DNA of 5,188 nt from Ignavibacteriales bacterium (GTDB lineage Bacteria > Bacteroidota > Ignavibacteria > UBA10030): NCBI GenBank assembly GCA_016207365.1, contig JACQPU010000319.1, positions 1-5,188 on the forward strand. The letters run 5' to 3'. The notes beneath the pieces are model-generated. The model searched no databases, had not been told where the DNA came from, and saw only the letters and a list, made by a program, of their open reading frames with translations. A program made the translations under genes and the position numbers. Shown in pieces: positions 1-5,188 of the stretch. Positions within the stretch are counted from its first letter, which is position 1; each line of letters opens with the position of its first letter.

Positions 1-169
1 CTCCAACACGCAACGACCAGATGCCTTTTAGAGGACCGACAAGGGGCTTGCCGGCGGTCGGTTCTTTTGACAATGATTGGATTTTGGCGAGGATCTTCGT
101 GACGATACGCGTCCTGGCAAGGGAGTCGAGATCCCGCGCGGCGCGTGTTGTCAATTCAACCGATCTCAA
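1..169 (-). CDS. RelE/ParE-superfamily toxin, 3' end beyond the window
   Basis: The first 56 residues of a small toxin are visible. They begin (TTG read as Met) RSVELTTRAARDLDSL and end with PLKGIWSLRVG at the window edge. The pattern of an early beta strand, the A-x-RDL helix, a second helix, and then a P-L-x-G-x-W/L-x-L-R-V-G strand is the RelE/ParE fold signature. Members of this superfamily are usually ribosome-dependent mRNA interferases or gyrase poisons. The C-terminal strand and catalytic residues lie outside the window, so the two types cannot be told apart. The start is TTG at 169-167, because no ATG or GTG precedes the conserved N-terminus in this frame. It overlaps the antitoxin stop as TTGA, which implies translational coupling. 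A purine-rich AAAGAAG at 187-181 is a weak ribosome binding site. Its position directly after a Phd/YefM antitoxin supports the call. The family is fairly sure; the subtype is unknown. Confidence 0.85.
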   Translation of the reverse strand, partial: MRSVELTTRAARDLDSLARTRIVTKILAKIQSLSKEPTAGKPLVGPLKGIWSLRVG

Positions 170-462
170 CGGCGGGAACGCTTCTTTCCCGCGGACTTCT
201 TCTGCGACCGATACACCTCAAGGCTGATCGTGTCACCCTTTCTTGCCTGCATGGAGGCCGCGGCAAGGGCCCTGATCTCGGCCTTGCTTCCGAGGACGTC
301 GATGGTCTCCAGCAGACTCTCATACTCTTCGGCACTCATGACCACGGCAGCTTCTTTGCCGTTCCTCGTCACGAGAATCCGATCAAACACCTCTTGTGTT
401 CGCTTGACAATCTCCGTGAACCTCTGCTTGGCTTCTGTTACCGACATCATGATGACACTCAT
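166..462 (-). CDS. Phd/YefM-family antitoxin
   Basis: This 98-residue protein is the antitoxin of a type II toxin-antitoxin pair. It should bind and neutralise the downstream RelE/ParE toxin and repress the shared promoter. Residues 6-52 carry the Phd/YefM DNA-binding and dimerisation fold: SVTEAKQRFTEIV, then the strand DRILVTRNGKEAAVVMS and the AEEYESLLET helix. Residues 54-82 (ending ARKGDTISLEVY) match the usual toxin-binding tail. The last ten residues are strongly basic (KK..GKKRSRR), which is odd for this region; that stretch also encodes the purine-rich segment ahead of the toxin start. The start at 462 was chosen over an in-frame ATG at 513 because GGAGG at 472-468 sits 5 nt upstream, and homologues begin near here. 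Its stop overlaps the toxin start by 4 nt. Confidence 0.93.
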   Translation of the reverse strand: MSVIMMSVTEAKQRFTEIVKRTQEVFDRILVTRNGKEAAVVMSAEEYESLLETIDVLGSKAEIRALAAASMQARKGDTISLEVYRSQKKSAGKKRSRR

Positions 463-463
463 G

Positions 464-472
464 CCTTCCTCC
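464..472 (-). promoter_or_regulatory. Shine-Dalgarno site of the antitoxin
   Basis: On the minus strand GGAGGAAGG runs from 472 to 464, with the GGAGG core 5 nt before the ATG at 462-460. This decides the antitoxin start against the longer in-frame option at 513. Confidence 0.8.
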
Positions 473-484
473 GGGGGATGGATG

Positions 485-513
485 AATATGGACAGAATTC
501 TGGATAGGAACAA
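485..513 (-). promoter_or_regulatory. Possible antitoxin promoter with palindromic operator
   Basis: Reading the minus strand, TTGTTC (513-508) and CATATT (490-485) lie 17 nt apart, which is ideal sigma-70 spacing. The match is weak: three and four of six consensus bases. Inside the spacer at 493-502 is the perfect 10-bp palindrome CAGAATTCTG. A palindrome overlapping the promoter of a Phd/YefM-led operon is where the antitoxin's own operator is expected. It does not resemble the published YefM core (TGTACA), so the operator role is inference from position. Confidence 0.35.
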
Positions 514-573
514 GTCAGGAAGGGAGAGGGGAGGATTGTGAATGTGCTGTGAGAGCTTAAGCCCAGGCGATAG

Positions 574-608
574 GTCAGAAGTCAGGAGACAGGAGTCAGA
601 AGTCAGAG
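574..608. repeat. Heptamer tandem repeat, array 1 (5 units)
   Basis: Five consecutive 7-bp units match GTCAGAA with 0, 1, 2, 0 and 1 mismatches. The array is purine-rich on the plus strand and lies in the spacer between the antitoxin and glycosidase genes. A nearby segment at 512-520 (AAGTCAGGA) repeats nine bases of it and may be a decayed relative. Rotated by one base, the unit (AGTCAGA) differs at a single position from the unit of the array at the right edge of the window. Confidence 0.85.
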
Positions 609-614
609 AAACCC

Positions 615-634
615 AACCCCGCCAGGGGGTTTTT
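615..634 (+). terminator. Terminator-like hairpin with T-run in the glycosidase upstream region
   Basis: AACCCC (615-620) pairs perfectly with GGGGTT (626-631) around a 5-nt loop, and the plus strand then continues with three more T residues. No plus-strand gene ends upstream within the window, so this is either a weak terminator for something outside, an attenuator in the glycosidase leader, or chance. The opposite strand has no T-run, so it does not serve the toxin-antitoxin operon. Confidence 0.3.
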
Positions 635-666
635 CATTCCTTCATCCTTGGATCCTTTTGCAGGCA

Positions 667-680
667 CGGAATTTATTCCG
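667..680. promoter_or_regulatory. Inverted repeat CGGAAT-TT-ATTCCG upstream of the glycosidase gene
   Basis: Six-base perfect arms surround a 2-nt centre, 117 nt before the glycosidase start. The size suits a binding site for a dimeric regulator. No regulator gene is adjacent and no convincing promoter boxes were found around it, so the role is a guess. Confidence 0.22.
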
Positions 681-760
681 GGCCGGATAGAGGCTCAGGG
701 TTCTCCGCCACTTCCCTTTTTCTGAAATCTTCCCTACCATCAATTCCGCGATTCGTACTC

Positions 761-788
761 CTTGAACCTGAAACTTTGAACTTTGAAC
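761..788. repeat. Heptamer tandem repeat, array 2 (4 units) abutting the glycosidase start
   Basis: Four 7-bp units match TTTGAAC with 1, 3, 0 and 0 mismatches. The array ends 8 nt before the ATG at 797 and occupies the place of a ribosome binding site; no Shine-Dalgarno sequence is visible there. It has the same period as the other three arrays in the window but a different unit. Confidence 0.7.
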
Positions 789-796
789 GTCATACG

Positions 797-2740
797 ATGA
801 AATTTTTACTTCTCCTCCTCTCCTTCTCTGTCTCATCTCTCGCCGGCCCTGTTCACATCACTTCTCCCAACGGAAGGATCGACATTGAATTCAGACTTGA
901 ACGCGAGGGAATCCCTCAATGGAAAGTCACCGGCCCGGGCGGAGTTATTCTGGACTGGTCTCCTTTAGGGCTGACATTTCTTGAAGGAAAGCCTCTTACT
1001 TCTGATTTTACTCTGGTCAACTCTGCGATCGTTGAGCGGAATGAAACGTACGAGCTGGTTGTGGGTAAGACCAGAAAAGCGAGGGACCATTTTCGGGAAC
1101 TGCAGATTCAACTCAAAGAATCCGTCGAACCCTTCCGCCGACTCGATATTGCATTCCGCGCCTACGATGACGGTGTTGCCTTTCGGTATGTCCTTCCGCA
1201 ACAGGAAAGCCTTTCTGAATTTGACATTACAAAAGAGAACACCGAGTTTCACTTTCCTGCCGACATGAAGGCCTGGGCGTTTCAGATCAACACCTTCATT
1301 TCGTCCTACGAAGGCAATTATCTTCCTGCAACAATTGATGCACTTCCTGATACTGGATTGACCTATCTTCCGCTCACGATGCAGAGACCGGACGGTGTAA
1401 CGATGTCGATTGCTGAAGCCGACCTGACCGACTATGCGGGTATGTACCTTCGGGGTTTGCCGGGCGCGGCGCTTCAGGTTGCCCTGGCACCTCTACCTAA
1501 TAACAGCGGAGTCTGTGTGCGTGGGAAAACGCCATTCTCGTCGCCCTGGCGGGTGATTATGATCGGCGAGAAGCCGGGCGATCTGATCGAATCCACCATT
1601 ATTCTCAATCTCAATGCCCCCTGCGCACTTTCCGATGTTTCCTGGATCAAGCCGGGCAAGGCGATCTTTCCGTGGTGGCCGAATTTCTACAGCGACAAGC
1701 CGGGTGTGGCCAGTAAGCTGGATTTTGAAAACCAGAAATACTACATCGATTTCGCGTCTGACAACAATCTGGAATATCTCGAGTTGGAGCCGCCCTGGTA
1801 CGGCGATGAGGACGGCGCTATTAATCGTCCGCACAATTACGACATCACGAAGCCGGTGCCTGAAATTCAATTGCCGGCGTTGTTTGAGTATGCCAAAAAG
1901 AAGAATGTTGGAATGTTCCTCTGGACCCATTGGGAAAACGTCAACCGCCAGGCCGGCACAGCATTCCCGTTGTTCAAGAAATGGGGTGCGGTAGGGGTGA
2001 AGATCGATTTCATGAACCGCGACGACCAGGAAATGGTGAGATGGTACCATGCCACCCTGAAGAAGGCCGCCGAACACAAGCTGATGGTTTTCTTCCACGG
2101 CGCCTACAAGCCGACGGGCACCCAACGCACGTATCCGCACCTGGTTACGCAGGAAGGAGTGCTGGGAAACGAGCAGAACAAAGTCACCTACCTGTGCTCG
2201 ATGGAACATACCATGACACTGCCGTTCACAAGGATGCTTGTGGGTCCGATGGATTTCACTCCGGGCGGTTTTCGCAATGTCACGCTCGAGCAATTTAAGC
2301 CTGACATGAATCAACCGATGGTCCTCGGTACACGCTGCCATCAATTGGCCATGTTTGTCGTGTACGAGAGTCCGCTCCAGATGGTCTGCGACGATCCGGC
2401 CGCGTATCGTAACCAACCGGGGCTGGATTTTATCAGGTACGTGCCTTCAAGTTGGGACGAAACAAAGGTGATCGAGGGGAAGATCGGCGAGGTGATCATC
2501 ATTGCCCGGCGGAAAGGAGCGGATTGGTACATCGGCGGGATGACCGACTGGACGGCCAGGGATGTCAGCATTCTTCTCGATTTTCTTGGCGAGGGAGAAT
2601 ATGAGGCTGAAATTTATCAGGACGTGGCCGATTCACGTCCCACAGAGCTGACGATTGTCAAAACAACCGTCACGTCACAGAGCACGATTGCCGTCCGCAT
2701 GGCACAGGGAGGAGGAGTCGTGGCTCGGGTACGGCGATGA
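797..2740 (+). CDS. Exported GH97 alpha-glycosidase, retaining type
   Basis: This 647-residue enzyme has the usual GH97 length and should cleave terminal alpha-linked sugars outside the cytoplasm. A signal peptide covers residues 1-16 (K2, a Leu/Phe core, S-L-A before G17). An N-terminal beta-sandwich spans about 18-275, a (beta/alpha)8 barrel about 280-540, and a C-terminal beta domain the rest. D404 in VKIDFMNRDDQ is the likely nucleophile. E459 in TQEGVLGNE is the likely acid/base; the 55-residue gap to D404 equals that recalled for Bacteroides BT1871. E453, and perhaps E172 (YEGNY), are probable calcium ligands. An Asp at 404 points to the retaining subgroup (known alpha-galactosidases) rather than inverting SusB-type alpha-glucosidases, but the sugar cannot be assigned. 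The frame is open back to 542, but the signal peptide fixes the start at 797. No Shine-Dalgarno and no SusC/SusD genes are seen. The next gene starts 35 nt after it. Confidence 0.95.
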   Translation: MKFLLLLLSFSVSSLAGPVHITSPNGRIDIEFRLEREGIPQWKVTGPGGVILDWSPLGLTFLEGKPLTSDFTLVNSAIVERNETYELVVGKTRKARDHFRELQIQLKESVEPFRRLDIAFRAYDDGVAFRYVLPQQESLSEFDITKENTEFHFPADMKAWAFQINTFISSYEGNYLPATIDALPDTGLTYLPLTMQRPDGVTMSIAEADLTDYAGMYLRGLPGAALQVALAPLPNNSGVCVRGKTPFSSPWRVIMIGEKPGDLIESTIILNLNAPCALSDVSWIKPGKAIFPWWPNFYSDKPGVASKLDFENQKYYIDFASDNNLEYLELEPPWYGDEDGAINRPHNYDITKPVPEIQLPALFEYAKKKNVGMFLWTHWENVNRQAGTAFPLFKKWGAVGVKIDFMNRDDQEMVRWYHATLKKAAEHKLMVFFHGAYKPTGTQRTYPHLVTQEGVLGNEQNKVTYLCSMEHTMTLPFTRMLVGPMDFTPGGFRNVTLEQFKPDMNQPMVLGTRCHQLAMFVVYESPLQMVCDDPAAYRNQPGLDFIRYVPSSWDETKVIEGKIGEVIIIARRKGADWYIGGMTDWTARDVSILLDFLGEGEYEAEIYQDVADSRPTELTIVKTTVTSQSTIAVRMAQGGGVVARVRR

Positions 2741-2762
2741 GTGTGAAGTTTCAAGTACAGAC

Positions 2763-2770
2763 AAGGAGGT
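2763..2770 (+). promoter_or_regulatory. Strong Shine-Dalgarno site of the metallo-hydrolase
   Basis: AAGGAGGT, a near-perfect anti-16S match, ends 5 nt before the ATG at 2776. It lies in the 35-nt gap after the glycosidase stop, consistent with co-transcription but independent translation initiation. Confidence 0.9.
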
Positions 2771-2775
2771 AGACT

Positions 2776-3525
2776 ATGAAATCCATCTTTCCTATCATTG
2801 CTCTCATGGTGTTTGCTGTCTCGGCGAAGGCGCAGAAACAAATCCAAATCACCTGGCTCGGGCATGCGGCGTTTGAAATCGTCTCGCCCGGGGGTACGAC
2901 GATCCTCATTGATCCGTTTTTGAAGCAGAATCCTGCAACCCCGGCGGCAAGGAAAGATCTGACTGCGTACAAACCGAATGCGATCCTCATCACTCATTCT
3001 CATTTTGACCATGCTGCGGATGTCGTGGAAATCGCAAGGAGTAGCAAGGCGGTTGTCATAGGAGAGTTTGAGTATGTGTCGGATCTCGCAATTCCTGATG
3101 ACCAGAAGAAGGGCGGAAACGTTGGCGGGAAGTTTGCAGTGGGGGACGTCACGGTACACATGATGCCTGCCATGCATTCCAGCATTCCGAGCGGCAGACC
3201 GGTCGGTTTTGTGATCAGATTTGGGGACGGTAGGACACTGTATCATAGCGGTGACACGTGGATCTTCGGAGACATGGCCTTGATTCAGGAACTCTACAAG
3301 CCGTCGATTATTCTACTCACCGTGGGAGGCGGGCCATTCACGCAGGATCCGCAAACCGCTGGGTTGGCAGTGCGGAAGTACTTCACGCCGGATGTCATCA
3401 TCCCCATGCATTACGGCACATGGCCGCCGCTTGCTCAGGAAGCCGATGTACGCAAGGCATTTGAGGGAATGAAAAATGTGGTGATTCTGAAACCGGGAGA
3501 GCAGAGAGCGTATGAGAACCAATAA
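2776..3525 (+). CDS. Exported metallo-beta-lactamase-fold hydrolase, UPF0173/UlaG-like
   Basis: This 249-residue protein is a metal-dependent hydrolase of the family that includes UPF0173 (YtkL-like) proteins and the lactonase UlaG. The metal-binding set is complete: H74, H76, D78 and H79 in THSHFDH, H134 in PAMHSS, D160 in HSGDT and H212 in MHYGT. The N-terminal TWLGHAAFEI motif, with H30, is typical of this branch. Residues 1-19 look like a signal peptide (K2, hydrophobic 4-15, A-K-A before Q20), so it probably acts outside the cytoplasm, while many relatives are cytoplasmic. The substrate is unknown; a lactone or other ester is possible but not shown. The strong ribosome site and short gap suggest an operon with the GH97 gene. 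The last two codons (N-Q) and the TAA stop fall inside a heptamer repeat, so the original C-terminus may have been altered. Confidence 0.93.
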   Translation: MKSIFPIIALMVFAVSAKAQKQIQITWLGHAAFEIVSPGGTTILIDPFLKQNPATPAARKDLTAYKPNAILITHSHFDHAADVVEIARSSKAVVIGEFEYVSDLAIPDDQKKGGNVGGKFAVGDVTVHMMPAMHSSIPSGRPVGFVIRFGDGRTLYHSGDTWIFGDMALIQELYKPSIILLTVGGGPFTQDPQTAGLAVRKYFTPDVIIPMHYGTWPPLAQEADVRKAFEGMKNVVILKPGEQRAYENQ

Positions 3526-3544
3526 CGAATAACCAATAACCAAT
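3517..3544. repeat. Heptamer tandem repeat, array 3 (4 units) across the metallo-hydrolase stop
   Basis: Four 7-bp units match AACCAAT with 0, 1, 0 and 0 mismatches. The first unit encodes the final Asn-Gln, and its last T with the next two bases forms the TAA stop at 3523-3525. Further downstream, CATAGCC and AATATCC (3577-3590) are in phase with the array and could be decayed units, though one-in-seven phase agreement may be chance. Confidence 0.85.
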
Positions 3545-3635
3545 ATGATATTCCACCATCTTGCCCCAAATCCCCCCATAGCCAATATCCACTTTTCGTT
3601 AGGATTCCACCGCGAAATTCCTTACCTTATATCGT

Positions 3636-3651
3636 TGCACACGGTTGTGCA
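3636..3651. promoter_or_regulatory. Inverted repeat TGCACA-CGGT-TGTGCA
   Basis: Perfect 6-bp arms flank a 4-nt centre in the helicase upstream region, about 150 nt before its start. It could be a protein-binding site or a small hairpin. There is no T-run after it, so it is not a terminator by itself. Confidence 0.25.
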
Positions 3652-3730
3652 CAGTTGACCTTCGTTGGCCGCTATCCCCTTACGCCGGGTACCGACTCCT
3701 CAAAGTTTCCCTTCTGACCACAACTACCTT

Positions 3731-3758
3731 GCGAACCGGACCATCCGGCCCGCTTTTT
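3731..3758 (+). terminator. Hairpin with T-run (terminator or leader attenuator)
   Basis: CCGGA (3736-3740) pairs with TCCGG (3744-3748) around a 3-nt loop. After a 2x2 mismatch the outer GCG (3731-3733) pairs with CGC (3751-3753), and five T residues follow directly at 3754-3758. This fits an imperfect intrinsic terminator. It lies 206 nt beyond the metallo-hydrolase stop and only 43 nt before the helicase start, so it may end the upstream operon or act inside the helicase leader. Confidence 0.4.
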
Positions 3759-3790
3759 ACTATTCACGATTCTCTCTATATTATTTACCA

Positions 3791-3795
3791 AAGGA
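3791..3795 (+). promoter_or_regulatory. Shine-Dalgarno site of the helicase
   Basis: AAGGA lies 6 nt before the ATG at 3802, a normal spacing, and supports this start. Confidence 0.65.
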
Positions 3796-3801
3796 TTCAC
3801 C

Positions 3802-5127
3802 ATGGGCTTCACCACTTTCGGTCTTTCCGACCGGATTCTTCAGGGAGTACAGGCGACCGGCTATACGGTACCGACTCCGATTCAGCAACTTGCCATTCAA
3901 CCGGCGGTACAAGGTCGCGACGTAATTGGCACGGCACAAACAGGCACCGGTAAGACGGCCGCCTTCGTGCTTCCGATGCTCCATCGACTCGGTCTGCACA
4001 CCGCTGCAAATCAACGACATCCCAGAGCGCTCGTGCTTACGCCGACCCGCGAACTGGCGCATCAGGTACACGATGCTGTAAATGTGTACGGAAAGTTTCT
4101 CACGCTTCGAAGCGGAACGATCTACGGGGGCGTCGGCATGGGACCTCAGATCAGTCTTCTGCGCCGCGGCGTGGATGTGATTATTGCAACGCCGGGGAGG
4201 CTTCTGGATCACATGCAGCGCAAAACGATCGATCTTTCCGGCATCCAGATGCTCGTGCTGGACGAGGCCGACCGCATGCTTGCAATGGGATTCATTCAGG
4301 ACGTCCGCGCTATTGTCGCGGCACTTCCGGCTCGCCGGCAAACGATGCTCTTCTCTGCCACATTCTCGAAGGAAATTAACGCCCTCGCAGCGGGCATTCT
4401 TCGGAATCCTCATCGTGCCCAAACGGGACGGCAGGAGGAGCCCATCGCGGCAATTACCCAGAGTTTTTATATAACGCCGTCGTCGGCAAAAACCGATCTT
4501 TTGTTTCATGTTCTTGAAGCGGAAAAGATGGAGAGCGTGCTGATTTTTGCAAGAACGAAACATGGAGCCGACAAGCTTGCGAAGCGGTTGGAGCGAAAGG
4601 GCATCCGCACGGCGGTCATTCACTCGAACAGGTCCCAGCCACAGCGGCTCAGTGCGCTCGAGGGGTTCCGGCGCGGAACCTACCGGGTGCTGGTAGCGAC
4701 GGACATCGCAGCGCGGGGAATCGATGTGGATGGGATTTCTCATGTGATTAATTATGACATTCCCCGTGATGCTGAGGATTATCTGCACAGAATTGGACGG
4801 ACAGGAAGGGCGGGATTGGCGGGCGACGCGATTACCTTTGTCACCGGTGAAGACCGCGAAATGCTCAGACGTATCGAACGGTTTACGGGAAAGAGGGCAA
4901 CCTTGCAGTCGTATCCCGGCTTTACGGCACCGCAGGTACCACAGGTCGATCCATCCGAAACGATCCGGCACACGAGACAGCCTGCACATTTGCGTTCCCG
5001 GCCCAGCAATGGAAAACGTCGGTTCTCCGGGAACGGCAAGAAGAGGGGGTTTGCGTTCGGGGTTAAAAAGAAGCGCAGCGCCAAAATGGAGACATTTTCA
5101 TCGGATCGGGCCTGGGAGAACAGGTGA
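3802..5127 (+). CDS. DEAD-box ATP-dependent RNA helicase, RhlE-like
   Basis: This 441-residue protein unwinds RNA duplexes using ATP; such helicases serve ribosome assembly, RNA decay and cold adaptation. All family motifs are present: F6 and TPIQQ (25-29) of the Q motif, AQTGTGKT (45-52, Walker A), PTRELA (81-86), TPGR (130-133), DEAD (154-157), SAT (185-187), VLIFAR (246-251), ATDIAARGID (299-308) and HRIGRTGRAG (329-338). The start MGFTTFGLS and the IHSNRSQPQR segment (273-282) are typical of RhlE rather than DbpA, SrmB or CsdA. From about 385 the protein becomes a low-complexity basic tail rich in Lys, Arg and Gly, which is expected to bind RNA nonspecifically. The gene has its own ribosome site and ends with tandem stops (TGA TAA). 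It is separated from the upstream genes by a 276-nt spacer with a terminator-like hairpin, so it is probably transcribed on its own. Confidence 0.96.
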   Translation: MGFTTFGLSDRILQGVQATGYTVPTPIQQLAIQPAVQGRDVIGTAQTGTGKTAAFVLPMLHRLGLHTAANQRHPRALVLTPTRELAHQVHDAVNVYGKFLTLRSGTIYGGVGMGPQISLLRRGVDVIIATPGRLLDHMQRKTIDLSGIQMLVLDEADRMLAMGFIQDVRAIVAALPARRQTMLFSATFSKEINALAAGILRNPHRAQTGRQEEPIAAITQSFYITPSSAKTDLLFHVLEAEKMESVLIFARTKHGADKLAKRLERKGIRTAVIHSNRSQPQRLSALEGFRRGTYRVLVATDIAARGIDVDGISHVINYDIPRDAEDYLHRIGRTGRAGLAGDAITFVTGEDREMLRRIERFTGKRATLQSYPGFTAPQVPQVDPSETIRHTRQPAHLRSRPSNGKRRFSGNGKKRGFAFGVKKKRSAKMETFSSDRAWENR

Positions 5128-5134
5128 TAAATCC

Positions 5135-5188
5135 GGTAAGAAGCGGGAAGTGAGACGTTTGAAGTGAGAAGTGAGATGTGAGACGTGA
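5135..5188. repeat. Heptamer tandem repeat, array 4, running off the window
   Basis: Seven full 7-bp units and a partial eighth match AGTGAGA with 2, 2, 0, 3, 0, 0 and 1 mismatches, the last partial unit carrying one. The array begins 7 nt after the helicase stop codon and continues to the edge, so its full length is unknown. It is purine-rich on the plus strand like array 1, whose unit differs by one base in this rotation. No terminator hairpin for the helicase gene is seen before it. Confidence 0.8.

Larger units (their letters stand above)
3526..3801. other. Non-coding spacer/leader before the helicase gene
   Basis: No coding frame here shows a recognisable protein. The stretch holds the rest of heptamer array 3, an inverted repeat at 3636-3651, a hairpin with a T-run at 3731-3758, and the helicase ribosome site. 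TATATT at 3777-3782 resembles a -10 box, but no acceptable -35 box sits at the right distance, so no promoter is called. Confidence 0.5.

Noticed and set aside
77..541. Long plus-strand open frame opposite the toxin-antitoxin pair
   Set aside because: It is antisense to the antitoxin, has no ribosome site, and its translation resembles no family; the minus-strand products are clearly recognisable.
542..796. In-frame extension of the GH97 reading frame by 85 codons upstream of 797
   Set aside because: It runs through two heptamer arrays and a hairpin, has no protein-like sequence, and would bury the signal peptide that begins at 797.
1493..2416. 307-codon minus-strand open frame inside the GH97 gene
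   Set aside because: It is a shadow of the glycosidase; the plus-strand frame has conserved catalytic motifs across the same region.
3655..3682. TTGACC at 3655-3660 as a -35 box for the helicase
   Set aside because: No acceptable -10 hexamer lies 16-18 nt downstream.
3781..4989. 402-codon minus-strand open frame opposite the helicase
   Set aside because: It covers nearly the whole helicase in antisense, is unusually rich in Arg, His and Cys, and shows no domain pattern.
5135..5188. Short repeats considered as a CRISPR array
   Set aside because: The units are 7 bp and contiguous with no spacers, so neither this array nor the other three fits CRISPR architecture.
1..5188. Mobile element or genomic island
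   Set aside because: No transposase, integrase, tRNA or long terminal inverted repeats are present; the toxin-antitoxin pair alone is not enough.

Overview
The window holds three complete protein genes on the plus strand and, at its left edge, a toxin-antitoxin pair on the minus strand that is cut by the window boundary. The organism is not stated. A secreted GH97 glycosidase, moderate base composition (roughly half G+C by eye) and heptameric intergenic repeats fit a bacterium of the Bacteroidota/Chlorobiota/Ignavibacteria (FCB) neighbourhood. Clear Shine-Dalgarno sites before three of the genes argue against a typical Bacteroides-like species, where such sites are scarce. This placement is inference only.

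Layout. Positions 1-462 (minus): a RelE/ParE-type toxin (3' end outside the window, TTG start) whose start overlaps the stop of a Phd/YefM-type antitoxin. Positions 463-796: a divergent spacer with a possible antitoxin promoter carrying a 10-bp palindrome, a heptamer repeat, a terminator-like hairpin, a small inverted repeat and a second heptamer repeat lying just before the next start codon. Positions 797-2740: an exported GH97 alpha-glycosidase with the residues expected of the retaining subgroup. Positions 2776-3525: an exported metallo-beta-lactamase-fold hydrolase (UPF0173/UlaG-like), 35 nt downstream and probably co-transcribed with the glycosidase. Positions 3526-3801: a leader/spacer with a heptamer repeat, an inverted repeat and a hairpin followed by a T-run. 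Positions 3802-5127: a RhlE-like DEAD-box RNA helicase with a basic tail. Positions 5128-5188: a fourth heptamer repeat running off the window edge.

How they work together. The toxin and antitoxin form one translationally coupled, probably self-regulated unit. The glycosidase and the metallo-hydrolase both carry signal peptides and probably act outside the cytoplasm on a carbohydrate or a derivative of one; the substrate cannot be read from the sequence. The helicase is an independent housekeeping/cold-response type gene.

No obviously new multi-gene system is visible. The most unusual signal is four separate intergenic arrays, all with a period of exactly 7 bp but with different unit sequences. 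One supplies the last two codons and the stop of a gene, one sits where a ribosome binding site would be, and one begins right after a stop codon.
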